A stretch of DNA of 64,000 nt from Aquabacter sp040049275 (lineage in GTDB: Bacteria; Pseudomonadota; Alphaproteobacteria; Rhizobiales; Xanthobacteraceae), in assembly GCF_040049275.1 (NCBI RefSeq), contig NZ_JBDZDT010000008.1, positions 124,001 through 188,000 of the forward strand. Reading direction: 5' to 3'. The position numbers were made by a program, and so were the translations under genes. The notes beneath the pieces were generated by a model that was not told where the DNA came from, did no database searches, and saw only the letters and a list, made by a program, of their open reading frames with translations. Below are positions 1 through 7,405 of this stretch, one piece after another (position 1 is the first letter of the stretch; every line of letters begins with the position of its first letter).

Positions 1-256
1 GCTGCACAAGGCGCGATGTGGCGTTGAACCCTCGGCTCAGGGCGAGTGTCTGCGCGGTTACGCCATAGGCTGCGGAGTCCGGCTCGCGATAGACATAGCC
101 AGCGCTCATCAGTGTTTCGAGAATGCGGATGATCGTCGGCTGGGGCAGCCCCGCCCGCTTGGCAATGTCGGTGGCGACGACGGGGCCGACCTCATTGATG
201 ATCCTGAGAATATCCAGGCCCCTCAGAATTGCGCGGACAGGCTCGAAGGATGCCAT
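1..256 (-). CDS. IclR-family transcriptional regulator, N-terminal part (cut by window edge)
   Basis: The reverse strand from ATG at 256 encodes about 85 residues beginning MASFEPVRAILRGLDILR and containing a winged helix-turn-helix (VVATDIAKRAGLPQPTIIRI, about residues 26-45) followed by an ALSRGF segment. This is the classic N-terminal DNA-binding domain of IclR regulators. The effector domain lies outside the window. The gene starts 31 bp after the stop of the 2-oxoglutarate dehydrogenase E1-like gene on the same strand, so it is probably the last seen member of that operon and regulates it. IclR proteins commonly control catabolism of aromatic and dicarboxylic acids, which fits the surrounding genes. 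The ligand is unknown. Confidence 0.85.
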   Translation of the reverse strand, partial: MASFEPVRAILRGLDILRIINEVGPVVATDIAKRAGLPQPTIIRILETLMSAGYVYREPDSAAYGVTAQTLALSRGFNATSRLVQ

Positions 257-287
257 GGATGTTCAACTTTTCTCTGATTCCCCCACA

Positions 288-2996
288 TCAGCTATCGGAT
301 ACTGACGAGAGGTCAAGAGCCCGGGCCAGCAGGTCGCGCTGCTCCGCCTCGTGGCGCTCAACCGAACCGGCGGCAGAGACGGGCATGGCGGGACGCCCCG
401 CATAGCCGAGCGGCACCTTGCCACTCAGCTCACGCAGCACATGATGCCATGGCCCCTGATTCCTCGGCTCCTCTTGGCACCACACCCACTCGGCCCCGGA
501 ATAGGTCTCCCGCAGCTTCGCCAAGGCGTGGTGAGGGAAGGGATAGAGCTGCTCCACCCGCACCAGGGCGATTTCCCCGGAAAGGCCGGCTGCGGCACGT
601 GCCTCGGCCAATTCGTAATGAATCTTGCCCGAGCTCAGTACGACGCGACGCACCTTGCCGGGATCCACGCCCATATCCGGAAGCAGCGGACGGAATCGCG
701 TGCCCGGTCCCATGTCCGCGAGCGGCGACACCGCCGCCTTGGCTCGCAGCAGGGACTTCGGGGCGATCACGAAAAGCGGTTTGCGCCAGGGCGCGAGCAT
801 CTGGCGCCGGAGCAGATGGAACAGATTCGCAGGGGTGGAGGGATTGACCACCAGCATGTTGCCGGCCGCACAGAGCTGAAGCAGACGCTCGATCCGCGCG
901 GAGGAGTGATCGGGCCCCTGCCCTTCCAATCCATGGGGGAGCAGCACCACGAGCCCGGATTGCAAGCCCCACTTGGCCTCGGCCGAAGCCACATACTGGT
1001 CGACCATCACCTGGGCACCGTTGAGGAAATCGCCGAACTGGGCCTCCCACATGACGAGCTGACGGGGATCGGCGAGGCTGTAGCCATATTCGAAGCCGAG
1101 CACGGCATATTCCGTGAGCGGGCTGTTCACCGCCTCAAGCCTCGCGCCCTCCTGCGCCAGCGCCGAGAGCGGAAAAAAGCTGCCCGCGCCGTCCTCTGCA
1201 TGGAGGGCAAGGTGGCGCTGGGTGAAGGTACCTCGCACAGCGTCCTGGCCGGAGAGACGCACGGGGATGCCTTCCGCGAGCAGGCTGGCGAACGCCAGAG
1301 CCTCTGCCGTGGCGAAGTTGAGCCCATCGCCCTCGGTGATCGTGGCATTGCGCGCTTCGTAGAACTTTCGCACCTTCCAATGGGGTTCTAATCCTTCGGG
1401 TACAAGCCCGGTAGAGCCGCCAAGGCGGCGCAGCTCATCAAGATCGAGCCCGGTGGCGACGTCGTCGCGCATCAACGCTTCCTCGTCTGCAGCCGCGACC
1501 GTTTCCCACGCGCGCCCCTGGTCGATACGGCTGTTGTCACGGAAGCTGGCGCTCGCGTCGTAGCTCGCGCGCAATTCCTCCCGGAAGGTTTCTACCGCAG
1601 CCCCCGCCCGGGCCTCGGCCTCGGGAAAGAGAGCCTTCACCTGTGCGGCGAAGCTGGTGCGCACCGGCGCATGGGTGTCGATGGCAGCCCAGGTGGCTGG
1701 CTGGGTGAACCGTGGCTCGTCCAGCTCGTTGTGGCCATACCGGCGATAGCAGACGAGGTCGATGAGCACATCCTTGCCGAACCGCCGGCGCCAGCCGTAG
1801 GCGATCTGCGCCACCCGGGCGACGGCGAGCGGGTCGTCAGCATTGACGTGCAGGATGGGTGCCCCGACCGACTTGCCAATATCGGTGCAATAGCGCGAGC
1901 TGCGTCCTTCGGAAGGGAGCGTGGTGAAACCGATCTGGTTGTTGACCACCAGATGCACGCTCCCGCGCACCGAATAGCCGGCAAGTCCGCCGAGCTGCAT
2001 GATCTCGCTGATCAGGCCCTGGCCCGAGAAGGCCGCATCCGTGTGCAGCAGGACGCAGAACGTCCGGGTCGGGTCCACATCGCGTCCGGCCTGCGTGGCG
2101 CGCGCTTGGCCGAGGGTGACGGGCGCGACCACGGCAAGATGCGAGGGATGGGGCAAGAGCCGCACCCGCATGGTGCGCCCATCGTGGTTGAGCTCGCCCG
2201 CATAGCCGAGATGATAGGGCACGTCCCCAGTAAAGGTGACGCTGCCGTCAGTGAAATCGTGCCCCTTCAGCTCGCCAAAGAGCGCGGCGAGAGGCTTTCC
2301 GAGCACGGTGGCGAGCAGCGAAAGACGGCCGCGATGCATGCCGCCCATCACGACATCGTCCACATCCGGAGACGCCGACAGTAACAACTCGCGCAGGAAG
2401 GCGATGGCCGCCTCCCCGCCCTCGACGCCGAACCGCTTCTTGGTGGGGAATTTGAGGCGGCAGAAGCCCTCGAACTCGTCTGCAAGGGCGATGGACGTGA
2501 GCGCGCGGCCAAGGACACCGCCATCCGGCGGGGCCCCGAAAGCGGCCTCCATGGCCGCATAGAACCACTCGCGCTCCCCTTCATCGGTGAGGTGCGCGGC
2601 CTCGATGCCCACATGTCCCGCGTAGATGCGGGAGAGGTCGTCATTGAGGGCACTCAGGGAGTATCGCTGCGCACGGCCGGCGAGCTTGATGTCCACCACC
2701 TCCTCCCCGGCCTCGTCCGCATCTGCCCGGAGGCGATTGAGCAGCGGAACGGTCTCGCGGGGCGCGAGGCCGAGCGGGTCGAGGGCCGCTTCCAGATGTC
2801 CGTACTGGCGGTAGGCGTCGCAAAGCAGCGGGGCGAGATAGTGCGCAGTGGACCGCTGCGGGGACGGTGCGGAAGCGTCCTCGAACGTGGTCTCGAAATA
2901 GAAGGCCCAGTCCGCCGGAACCGATGACCTGTCGCGCCGATACCGGGAATAAAGGTCAAGGAAGAAGGCGTTGTCGCCGCCGACCGGCAAATGCAT
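288..2996 (-). CDS. 2-oxoglutarate dehydrogenase E1-like (thiamine diphosphate 2-oxoacid decarboxylase component)
   Basis: This 902-residue protein belongs to the SucA/DHTKD1 family, which decarboxylates a 2-oxo diacid with ThDP and passes the acyl group to a lipoyl E2. It shows the short N-terminal arm (GGDNAFFLDLYSRYRRD), MHRGRLSLLATVLGKP (about residue 220), HTDAAFSGQG (about 320), VNNQIGFTT (about 350), RRYGHNELDEP (about 425), and the C-terminal transketolase-like half with GFEYGYSLADPRQLVMWEAQ. An open frame continues upstream into the preceding gene. ATG at 2996 was chosen because the family N-terminus aligns there. No E2 or E3 gene is adjacent, unlike the housekeeping sucABlpd operon, so it is probably a paralogue that borrows a partner E2. 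In context it may make an acyl-CoA such as methylsuccinyl-CoA from a methylated 2-oxoglutarate. That substrate is inferred. Confidence 0.88.
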   Translation of the reverse strand: MHLPVGGDNAFFLDLYSRYRRDRSSVPADWAFYFETTFEDASAPSPQRSTAHYLAPLLCDAYRQYGHLEAALDPLGLAPRETVPLLNRLRADADEAGEEVVDIKLAGRAQRYSLSALNDDLSRIYAGHVGIEAAHLTDEGEREWFYAAMEAAFGAPPDGGVLGRALTSIALADEFEGFCRLKFPTKKRFGVEGGEAAIAFLRELLLSASPDVDDVVMGGMHRGRLSLLATVLGKPLAALFGELKGHDFTDGSVTFTGDVPYHLGYAGELNHDGRTMRVRLLPHPSHLAVVAPVTLGQARATQAGRDVDPTRTFCVLLHTDAAFSGQGLISEIMQLGGLAGYSVRGSVHLVVNNQIGFTTLPSEGRSSRYCTDIGKSVGAPILHVNADDPLAVARVAQIAYGWRRRFGKDVLIDLVCYRRYGHNELDEPRFTQPATWAAIDTHAPVRTSFAAQVKALFPEAEARAGAAVETFREELRASYDASASFRDNSRIDQGRAWETVAAADEEALMRDDVATGLDLDELRRLGGSTGLVPEGLEPHWKVRKFYEARNATITEGDGLNFATAEALAFASLLAEGIPVRLSGQDAVRGTFTQRHLALHAEDGAGSFFPLSALAQEGARLEAVNSPLTEYAVLGFEYGYSLADPRQLVMWEAQFGDFLNGAQVMVDQYVASAEAKWGLQSGLVVLLPHGLEGQGPDHSSARIERLLQLCAAGNMLVVNPSTPANLFHLLRRQMLAPWRKPLFVIAPKSLLRAKAAVSPLADMGPGTRFRPLLPDMGVDPGKVRRVVLSSGKIHYELAEARAAAGLSGEIALVRVEQLYPFPHHALAKLRETYSGAEWVWCQEEPRNQGPWHHVLRELSGKVPLGYAGRPAMPVSAAGSVERHEAEQRDLLARALDLSSVSDS

Positions 2997-3088
2997 GGGC
3001 TGCGTCTTCCGATATTCAGGAACGGTCGCCCGGAACTGAGCCGCGCAATAGACTAGGCGCGCAACCCAGTGCCGGCCTCGCATTCCAG

Positions 3089-3117
3089 GCTTTAACTTTG
3101 AAACATGTATTCGACAA
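3089..3117 (-). promoter_or_regulatory. candidate sigma-70 promoter for the E1-like gene
   Basis: On the minus strand TTGTCG (3112-3117) and TAAAGC (3089-3094) are separated by 17 bp, about 90 bp upstream of the E1-like start and just after a terminator-like hairpin. The -10 match is weak, so this is only a candidate. It would let the E1-like and iclR genes be transcribed apart from the upstream genes. Confidence 0.25.
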
Positions 3118-3120
3118 GCG

Positions 3121-3143
3121 AATAAAATAGCCCGCCGGCGGGC
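3121..3143 (-). terminator. Rho-independent terminator-like hairpin inside the catabolic gene run
   Basis: On the minus strand, GCCCGCCGGCGGGC (3130-3143), a perfect palindrome, is followed by TATTTTATT. It sits 7 bp after the stop of the isocitrate/isopropylmalate-type dehydrogenase and before the E1-like gene. A stem with no unpaired centre is short for a terminator loop, but the T-rich tail is striking in this GC-rich region. Confidence 0.5.
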
Positions 3144-3150
3144 GAGGGCA

Positions 3151-4269
3151 TCACCCCCCGGATGCCGCAAGGCGCTCGACGGCGGCGGCCACATGCCCCG
3201 CGAACGCCTCGGTTCCAGCCGTGCCGCCGAGATCGCGCGTGCGCTTCTCCGGCGCGCCAATGGCCTCGTCCAGCGCGGCCTCGATCAGCTCGGACGCCTT
3301 GACGAGGCGCGGGTCGCCGCGCCGCTCGCCGAGCCAGGACAGGAGCATCGCCGCTGAAGAGATGAGCGAGGACGGATTGGCAACCCCCTTGCCCGCGATG
3401 TCGGGCGCCGAGCCGTGCTGTGCCTGCGCAACCGCATACTGGCTGCCGGCATTGAGGGAGGCGGCAAGGCCGAGGCTGCCGGAGATTTCGGATGCTTCGT
3501 CGGAGAGAATGTCACCGAACATGTTGGTGGCCACCACGACGTCGAACACGCTGGCGTCGCGGATCAGCAGCGCAGCCATGGCGTCGATGATCTTCTCGTC
3601 ATAGGCGACGTCCGGATACTCCTTCGCCACCGCGCGGGCGCACTCCACGAAGAGGCCGTCCGACACGCGCAGCACGTTGGCCTTGTGGATCGCCGTCACC
3701 TTGTTCCGCCGGCGGCGGGCAAGCTCAAAAGCGGAGCGCACGATGCGGGTCGAGCCTTCGCGGGTGATCTTGCGCACCGCCAGGGCAACATCCGGCGTCG
3801 GCATGAACTCGCCCGAGCCCACGAACATGTTCCGGTCGGCATAGAAGCCTTCCGTGTTCTCGCGCACAACCACAAGGTCGATGGGCGAGCCGCAACGCGG
3901 CGGGAAACCGGGCCGGGACTTGGCAGGGCGGATATTGGCATAGAGGTCGAGCCGCTTGCGGAGCTGACCCGAGGGGTTGAGGCCGCCCTTGGCGGCGGGG
4001 GGATAGTCCATGTGCGAGACCGGACCGAGGATCACGCCGTCCACCGCCTTCGCTACGACCTCCACGTCGTCATGGAAGGTGGTGCCGTGCTTCTCCAGGC
4101 TGGCAAAGCCGATGAGCTCCGTTTCGAAAGCGAAGGAGAGGCCGAGGGCCCGCTCCGCCGCCCGCAGCACGGCGAGAGTGGCATTGCAGATCTCGGCACC
4201 GATGCCGTCACCTTCGAGCACCAGCAGGCGGACGGGGGATTGGGTCTTGTCCACGATAACCTCGTTCAT
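3151..4269 (-). CDS. isocitrate/isopropylmalate dehydrogenase-family beta-decarboxylating dehydrogenase
   Basis: 372 residues of the NAD(P)-dependent family that oxidises a 2-hydroxy acid and removes the beta carboxylate. Visible are LEGDGIGAEI (18-27), the substrate arginine segment LRKRLDLYANIRP (103-115), RENTEGFYAD (136-145), HKAN (195-198) and NMFGDILSDEASEI (249-262) with the metal-binding aspartates. The RENTEGFY loop differs from typical LeuB and Icd loops and resembles tartrate dehydrogenase or homoisocitrate-type enzymes, so the substrate is open. It lies 24 bp after the amidohydrolase gene in the same direction. With the downstream E1-like gene it could form a dehydrogenation/decarboxylation pair acting on a tricarboxylate-like acid. 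Specific substrate assignment is inference. Confidence 0.85.
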   Translation of the reverse strand: MNEVIVDKTQSPVRLLVLEGDGIGAEICNATLAVLRAAERALGLSFAFETELIGFASLEKHGTTFHDDVEVVAKAVDGVILGPVSHMDYPPAAKGGLNPSGQLRKRLDLYANIRPAKSRPGFPPRCGSPIDLVVVRENTEGFYADRNMFVGSGEFMPTPDVALAVRKITREGSTRIVRSAFELARRRRNKVTAIHKANVLRVSDGLFVECARAVAKEYPDVAYDEKIIDAMAALLIRDASVFDVVVATNMFGDILSDEASEISGSLGLAASLNAGSQYAVAQAQHGSAPDIAGKGVANPSSLISSAAMLLSWLGERRGDPRLVKASELIEAALDEAIGAPEKRTRDLGGTAGTEAFAGHVAAAVERLAASGG

Positions 4270-4293
4270 CGCATCGTTTCGGCAGGAGCCCGC

Positions 4294-5175
4294 TCAGGCG
4301 GGCGGAAATCCATAAAGACGGGCCGGGTTGTCCACGAGCACACGGCGCAGCAACTGCGCATCCCCGAGCGCCTCCCCCAGCAATGACAGCAGCGCGCCGT
4401 CATCGAGCGGCCGGTGCGGGTTCAAAGGCATCTCACCACCAGCGCCCCCTGCGTGGCGGCCGGTGTGTGGCCAATCGCTGCCCCAGACCACCCGTTCGGG
4501 ATTGGCGGCGACGAGCGCACGCATGACCGGCACGGCGGGGGCGAAATCCGTATCGGAACCTGTGACCCGGTCCGCACCGGACAGCTTCACCCAGCATGCT
4601 CCGGTCGAAAGCAGCTCCTTCAGCGTCTGAAAGGCGGGGCTGTCCAAGTGACCGGGCTTGGTGAGTGCCATATGGTCGAAGACCAGCGGCACGCCGGCCG
4701 TCCGGATGGATTCAGCGGCCCCGGCAATGGAGGCGAGGGACGCGAAAATCTGGATTTGCCACCCGAGCGGGGCGAGCCGCGGAACAAGCCCGGCAATGGC
4801 TCCAGAAATCGCCTCCGCGCTGTCTGATCCTTTTGCATTGAGCGTCACACGCACACCGCGGACGCCGGCGGCGTCCATGGCAGCGAGATCCGCATCCTGG
4901 GTCGACGCGTCTATGGCAACAATGCCCCGCCCGGCGCCCCCCATGCGACGCAAGGCATCCAGCAGGCAGGAATTGTCCACGCCGTATGGGCTCGGCTGAA
5001 CGAACACCACCCGCGCGAGGCCGAGCGCGGCCGCCCGGGCCAGGTAGTCCTCCAGGGTTGCCGGCGGCGGTGTGTAGCTGCGCTTTGGCGAGAGGGGGAA
5101 GTCCGCCTCCGGCCCGAACACGTGCATATGGCAGTCGCAGGCCCCTGCCGGCATTGAGAAGGAAAGAGAGGTCAT
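4294..5175 (-). CDS. amidohydrolase-superfamily lactone/pyrone hydrolase (LigI/COG3618-like)
   Basis: 293 residues with a TIM-barrel metallohydrolase pattern: CDCHMHVFGP (13-22, ligands His16 and His18), FDHMALTKPG (His168), KLSGADR (197-203) and WGSDWPHTGRH (Asp234, His237). This pattern is characteristic of the 2-pyrone-4,6-dicarboxylate lactonase, galactarolactone and sulfomuconolactone hydrolase group. Those enzymes open lactones of dicarboxylic acids in the cytoplasm. The gene is 12 bp after the HD protein gene and 24 bp before the dehydrogenase gene, so it is co-transcribed with them. It probably supplies an open-chain hydroxy or oxo acid to the downstream dehydrogenases. The exact lactone cannot be read from the sequence. 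Confidence 0.8.
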   Translation of the reverse strand: MTSLSFSMPAGACDCHMHVFGPEADFPLSPKRSYTPPPATLEDYLARAAALGLARVVFVQPSPYGVDNSCLLDALRRMGGAGRGIVAIDASTQDADLAAMDAAGVRGVRVTLNAKGSDSAEAISGAIAGLVPRLAPLGWQIQIFASLASIAGAAESIRTAGVPLVFDHMALTKPGHLDSPAFQTLKELLSTGACWVKLSGADRVTGSDTDFAPAVPVMRALVAANPERVVWGSDWPHTGRHAGGAGGEMPLNPHRPLDDGALLSLLGEALGDAQLLRRVLVDNPARLYGFPPA

Positions 5176-5187
5176 CGTCCCGGCGGC

Positions 5188-5790
5188 TCAGACGAATTCG
5201 ACGCGGCTGGCAAAGGTCTTGCCCTTGCCCTGGATCACGCCGATGTCTGAATCTGCGAAGTCTGCGTAGAACAGATAGGACGCTTCCAGCGTGTTGGAGC
5301 GCAGCCCCGAGGCATGGGTGTGAGTGAGCACCAGGTGCGCCACCTCCAGCGGCAGGCCGTGGGCGAACACCTTATGGGTCGCATAGCCCGCATGCTGGAT
5401 CTTGGAGCCGAGCTCGCTCTTCTTCCCCGGCAGGGCTGGCCCGCCCGTTGGCTTGCCGGATGGGTCCGGCTCGATCTCCACCACCTTGCTGACATCATGC
5501 AGCAGGCAGGCGGCCAGCAGATACTGGTGGTTATAATCTTGCCCATGAAGGCGCTTGCCGATCTCCGCGAGCTCCAGCGCCATGACGGTCACGCCGCGAA
5601 CATGGTCGATGAGCCGCCGCCCCTTCTCTGCATCGAGATTCTTCGGCACATCCTCAAAGCGGTCCCACGCGCACTCGTCAGCAATCTCCAGCCAGATGTC
5701 GATGACACCCTTGCGGAGCTGCGGGTCCGTGAGCCCTTCGATTTCGGGCAACAGCCGGATCAAGCCGGCCGCATCGATCTTTACAGCCAT
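5188..5790 (-). CDS. HD-domain protein, putative phosphohydrolase
   Basis: 200 residues starting at MAVKIDAAGLIRLLPEIEGL. The frame is open further upstream, but that extension overlaps the preceding gene's 3' end. HD-domain residues are visible: His63 (LIDHVRG), His98-Asp99 (ACLLHDVSK) and later HAGYATH, LVLTHTHAS and YADFADSD. Such domains bind metal and usually cleave phosphoesters or nucleotides, although some in catabolic operons act on small acids. It is packed between the Ldh-type gene (25 bp) and the amidohydrolase gene (12 bp), so it is part of the operon. Its role in the pathway is unknown. It is an unusual partner for carbon-acid catabolism. Confidence 0.75.
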   Translation of the reverse strand: MAVKIDAAGLIRLLPEIEGLTDPQLRKGVIDIWLEIADECAWDRFEDVPKNLDAEKGRRLIDHVRGVTVMALELAEIGKRLHGQDYNHQYLLAACLLHDVSKVVEIEPDPSGKPTGGPALPGKKSELGSKIQHAGYATHKVFAHGLPLEVAHLVLTHTHASGLRSNTLEASYLFYADFADSDIGVIQGKGKTFASRVEFV

Positions 5791-5815
5791 TTGCGTATCC
5801 TCGGTCTCAGCTCGA

Positions 5816-6889
5816 TCAGGCGTTGCCGAAGGCGATGCGCTTCGCTTCCTCGCGCGGAACGCCGAATGCCTCGCCTGCCTCCAGAAGCTGTTCCCAGGTC
5901 TTCTCATCAAGCTCGATGCCGGTCTCGCGGCGCTTCTTTCGATTCAGCACCTCAAACTCGCCCGGCATCAGGACGCCTTCGGGATTGGGCGAGGGGGATT
6001 CCTTGATCCATTCGGCATAGTCCATGACCTGCTGGGTCAGCCCGTGCCCGTAGCCGAGCTGGGCCACGTCGATATGGATCGCCACCATATTGTTGTGGGG
6101 ATACCACTCGCACGGCTCGCCACGGTAATTGGCGCCTGCTCCGCTGAGGATGCCGCCAAACAGGTCCGTGAAGATGCAAAGGCCCGAGCCCTTGTGCCCG
6201 CCGAACGGCAGCAGGGCGCCGGGTGGCGGTCCATAGAGCGCATTCGGATCGTCGGTGAGCTTGCCGTTGGCATCGACGACGCAGGCTTCGCGCAGCGGCG
6301 TGCCCCGATTGCGCGCGAGACGCACCTTGCCCATGGCGACGGAGGCGGTGGAAATGTCGAGGATGACAGGGTCCTTCCCCTCCACCGGCATGCCAAGGCA
6401 GACAGGCCCCGAATTAAGCCTGCGGTCGCTGCCGCCGAAGGGGGCGAGCTGAGCCCCGCCGGGACGGGCGGAATTGGCGAAGTAGATGGTAGCCTGGCCG
6501 GCTTCCGCTGCCCGCTCCGCCCAGGCGCCGAGGCGCCCGAAATGTCCGGCCTCCCGCACCGTGACCATGGCGATGCCGCTCTTGCGCGCCTTGGCGATGC
6601 CGGCATCCGTGGCGTCGTGCGCCACCACCTGCCCGTAGCCGTGATTGCTCTCCAGCACCAGAAGGCTGTCGGTCTCCAGCATCGTTGTCGCCGGCCTGTT
6701 GGGAAACAACTCGCCCTTCTTCACCGCGTTGACATAGGCCGCGACGCGGATGACGCCGTGTGAATCATGCCCGGAGAGGCATGCATCCACCACGTGGTTG
6801 GATACGATATCCGCTTCGCGCTCATCGCTTCCGGACTTCAGGAAGAGGAGACGGGAGAGATCCTTCAGGCGGTCTGAACTGAACAGCAT
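5816..6889 (-). CDS. Ldh-family (malate/L-lactate/ureidoglycolate) NAD(P)-dependent oxidoreductase
   Basis: 357 residues, the usual length of the LDH2/MDG2 family that is unrelated to classical malate dehydrogenase. The signature GHDSHG (40-45) with catalytic His, RVAAYVNAVKKGEL, NHGYGQVVAHDA, ATIYFANSARPG and GGHKGSGLCIFTDLFGGILSGAG are all present. Members reduce or oxidise 2-oxo/2-hydroxy acids such as malate, lactate, 2,3-diketogulonate or sulfolactate. It is the first gene of the minus-strand run and divergent from the methylsuccinyl-CoA dehydrogenase gene. In this context it probably oxidises a branched 2-hydroxy diacid to the 2-oxo acid. The substrate is inferred. Confidence 0.87.
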   Translation of the reverse strand: MLFSSDRLKDLSRLLFLKSGSDEREADIVSNHVVDACLSGHDSHGVIRVAAYVNAVKKGELFPNRPATTMLETDSLLVLESNHGYGQVVAHDATDAGIAKARKSGIAMVTVREAGHFGRLGAWAERAAEAGQATIYFANSARPGGAQLAPFGGSDRRLNSGPVCLGMPVEGKDPVILDISTASVAMGKVRLARNRGTPLREACVVDANGKLTDDPNALYGPPPGALLPFGGHKGSGLCIFTDLFGGILSGAGANYRGEPCEWYPHNNMVAIHIDVAQLGYGHGLTQQVMDYAEWIKESPSPNPEGVLMPGEFEVLNRKKRRETGIELDEKTWEQLLEAGEAFGVPREEAKRIAFGNA

Positions 6890-7405
6890 GGCGTCCTCGG
6901 TCGGTCATCGAAAGCGGGGGCTAAGCCCGGCGCCTTGAGGGAAGAAGCCGGCGCGTACGCCGGCACCTCGAAGTTGCAGATCCTGGACTGGGCCGAGGCG
7001 ATCAGGGGAGGGAGGAGAGTGCGCTTGGCACGATGCCGGCCATGAGCTTGGGGATCGAGGCTTCGGGGACGAAGCCGTCGGGGCACGATCCAGAAAGTCG
7101 CTCATCGCTCCTCCGAGTGCGTGATACCGAGCAGGCGCGGCGCGGCGAAGCGCCGACAACTCGATCTTTGGACAACCGGGCGCCGGCAACCGGACGGCAT
7201 ATCCGCACGCCTGCCGGTCTTGCGTTCCTCCCGTGCGACCCACGCGGATCGCCACCCATTCCAGGGACTTGCAGGAACGCTAATGGCGTTCAGAAAATTC
7301 ATCAAGAGAATAAACTGTTCACCAGATGATTTTTTCCGTGACGTCGCGCATGAGCTCCGACTAAGCCTGTGCACCGAAAAAACAGTCCGCCGGGAGGGTG
7401 ATGAG
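6890..7405. other. 516-bp divergent intergenic region
   Basis: This stretch separates the minus-strand Ldh gene from the plus-strand methylsuccinyl-CoA dehydrogenase gene and must hold the promoters of both operons. No convincing gene is seen. Short open frames exist on the minus strand between 6905 and 7260 but match no family and shift frame. The part nearest the plus-strand gene (7290-7390) is AT-richer than its surroundings, as expected for a promoter, but no clear -35/-10 pair or operator stands out. Confidence 0.5.

Noticed and set aside
6905..7260. Overlapping minus-strand open frames in the Ldh-mcd intergenic region that might be a decayed gene
   Set aside because: Joining frames gives no recognisable protein, so the region was left as intergenic.
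7121..7405. 95-residue extension of Mcd upstream of ATG 7406
   Set aside because: It has no similarity to Mcd N-termini, its codon use is unlike the gene, and a good ribosome site precedes 7406.
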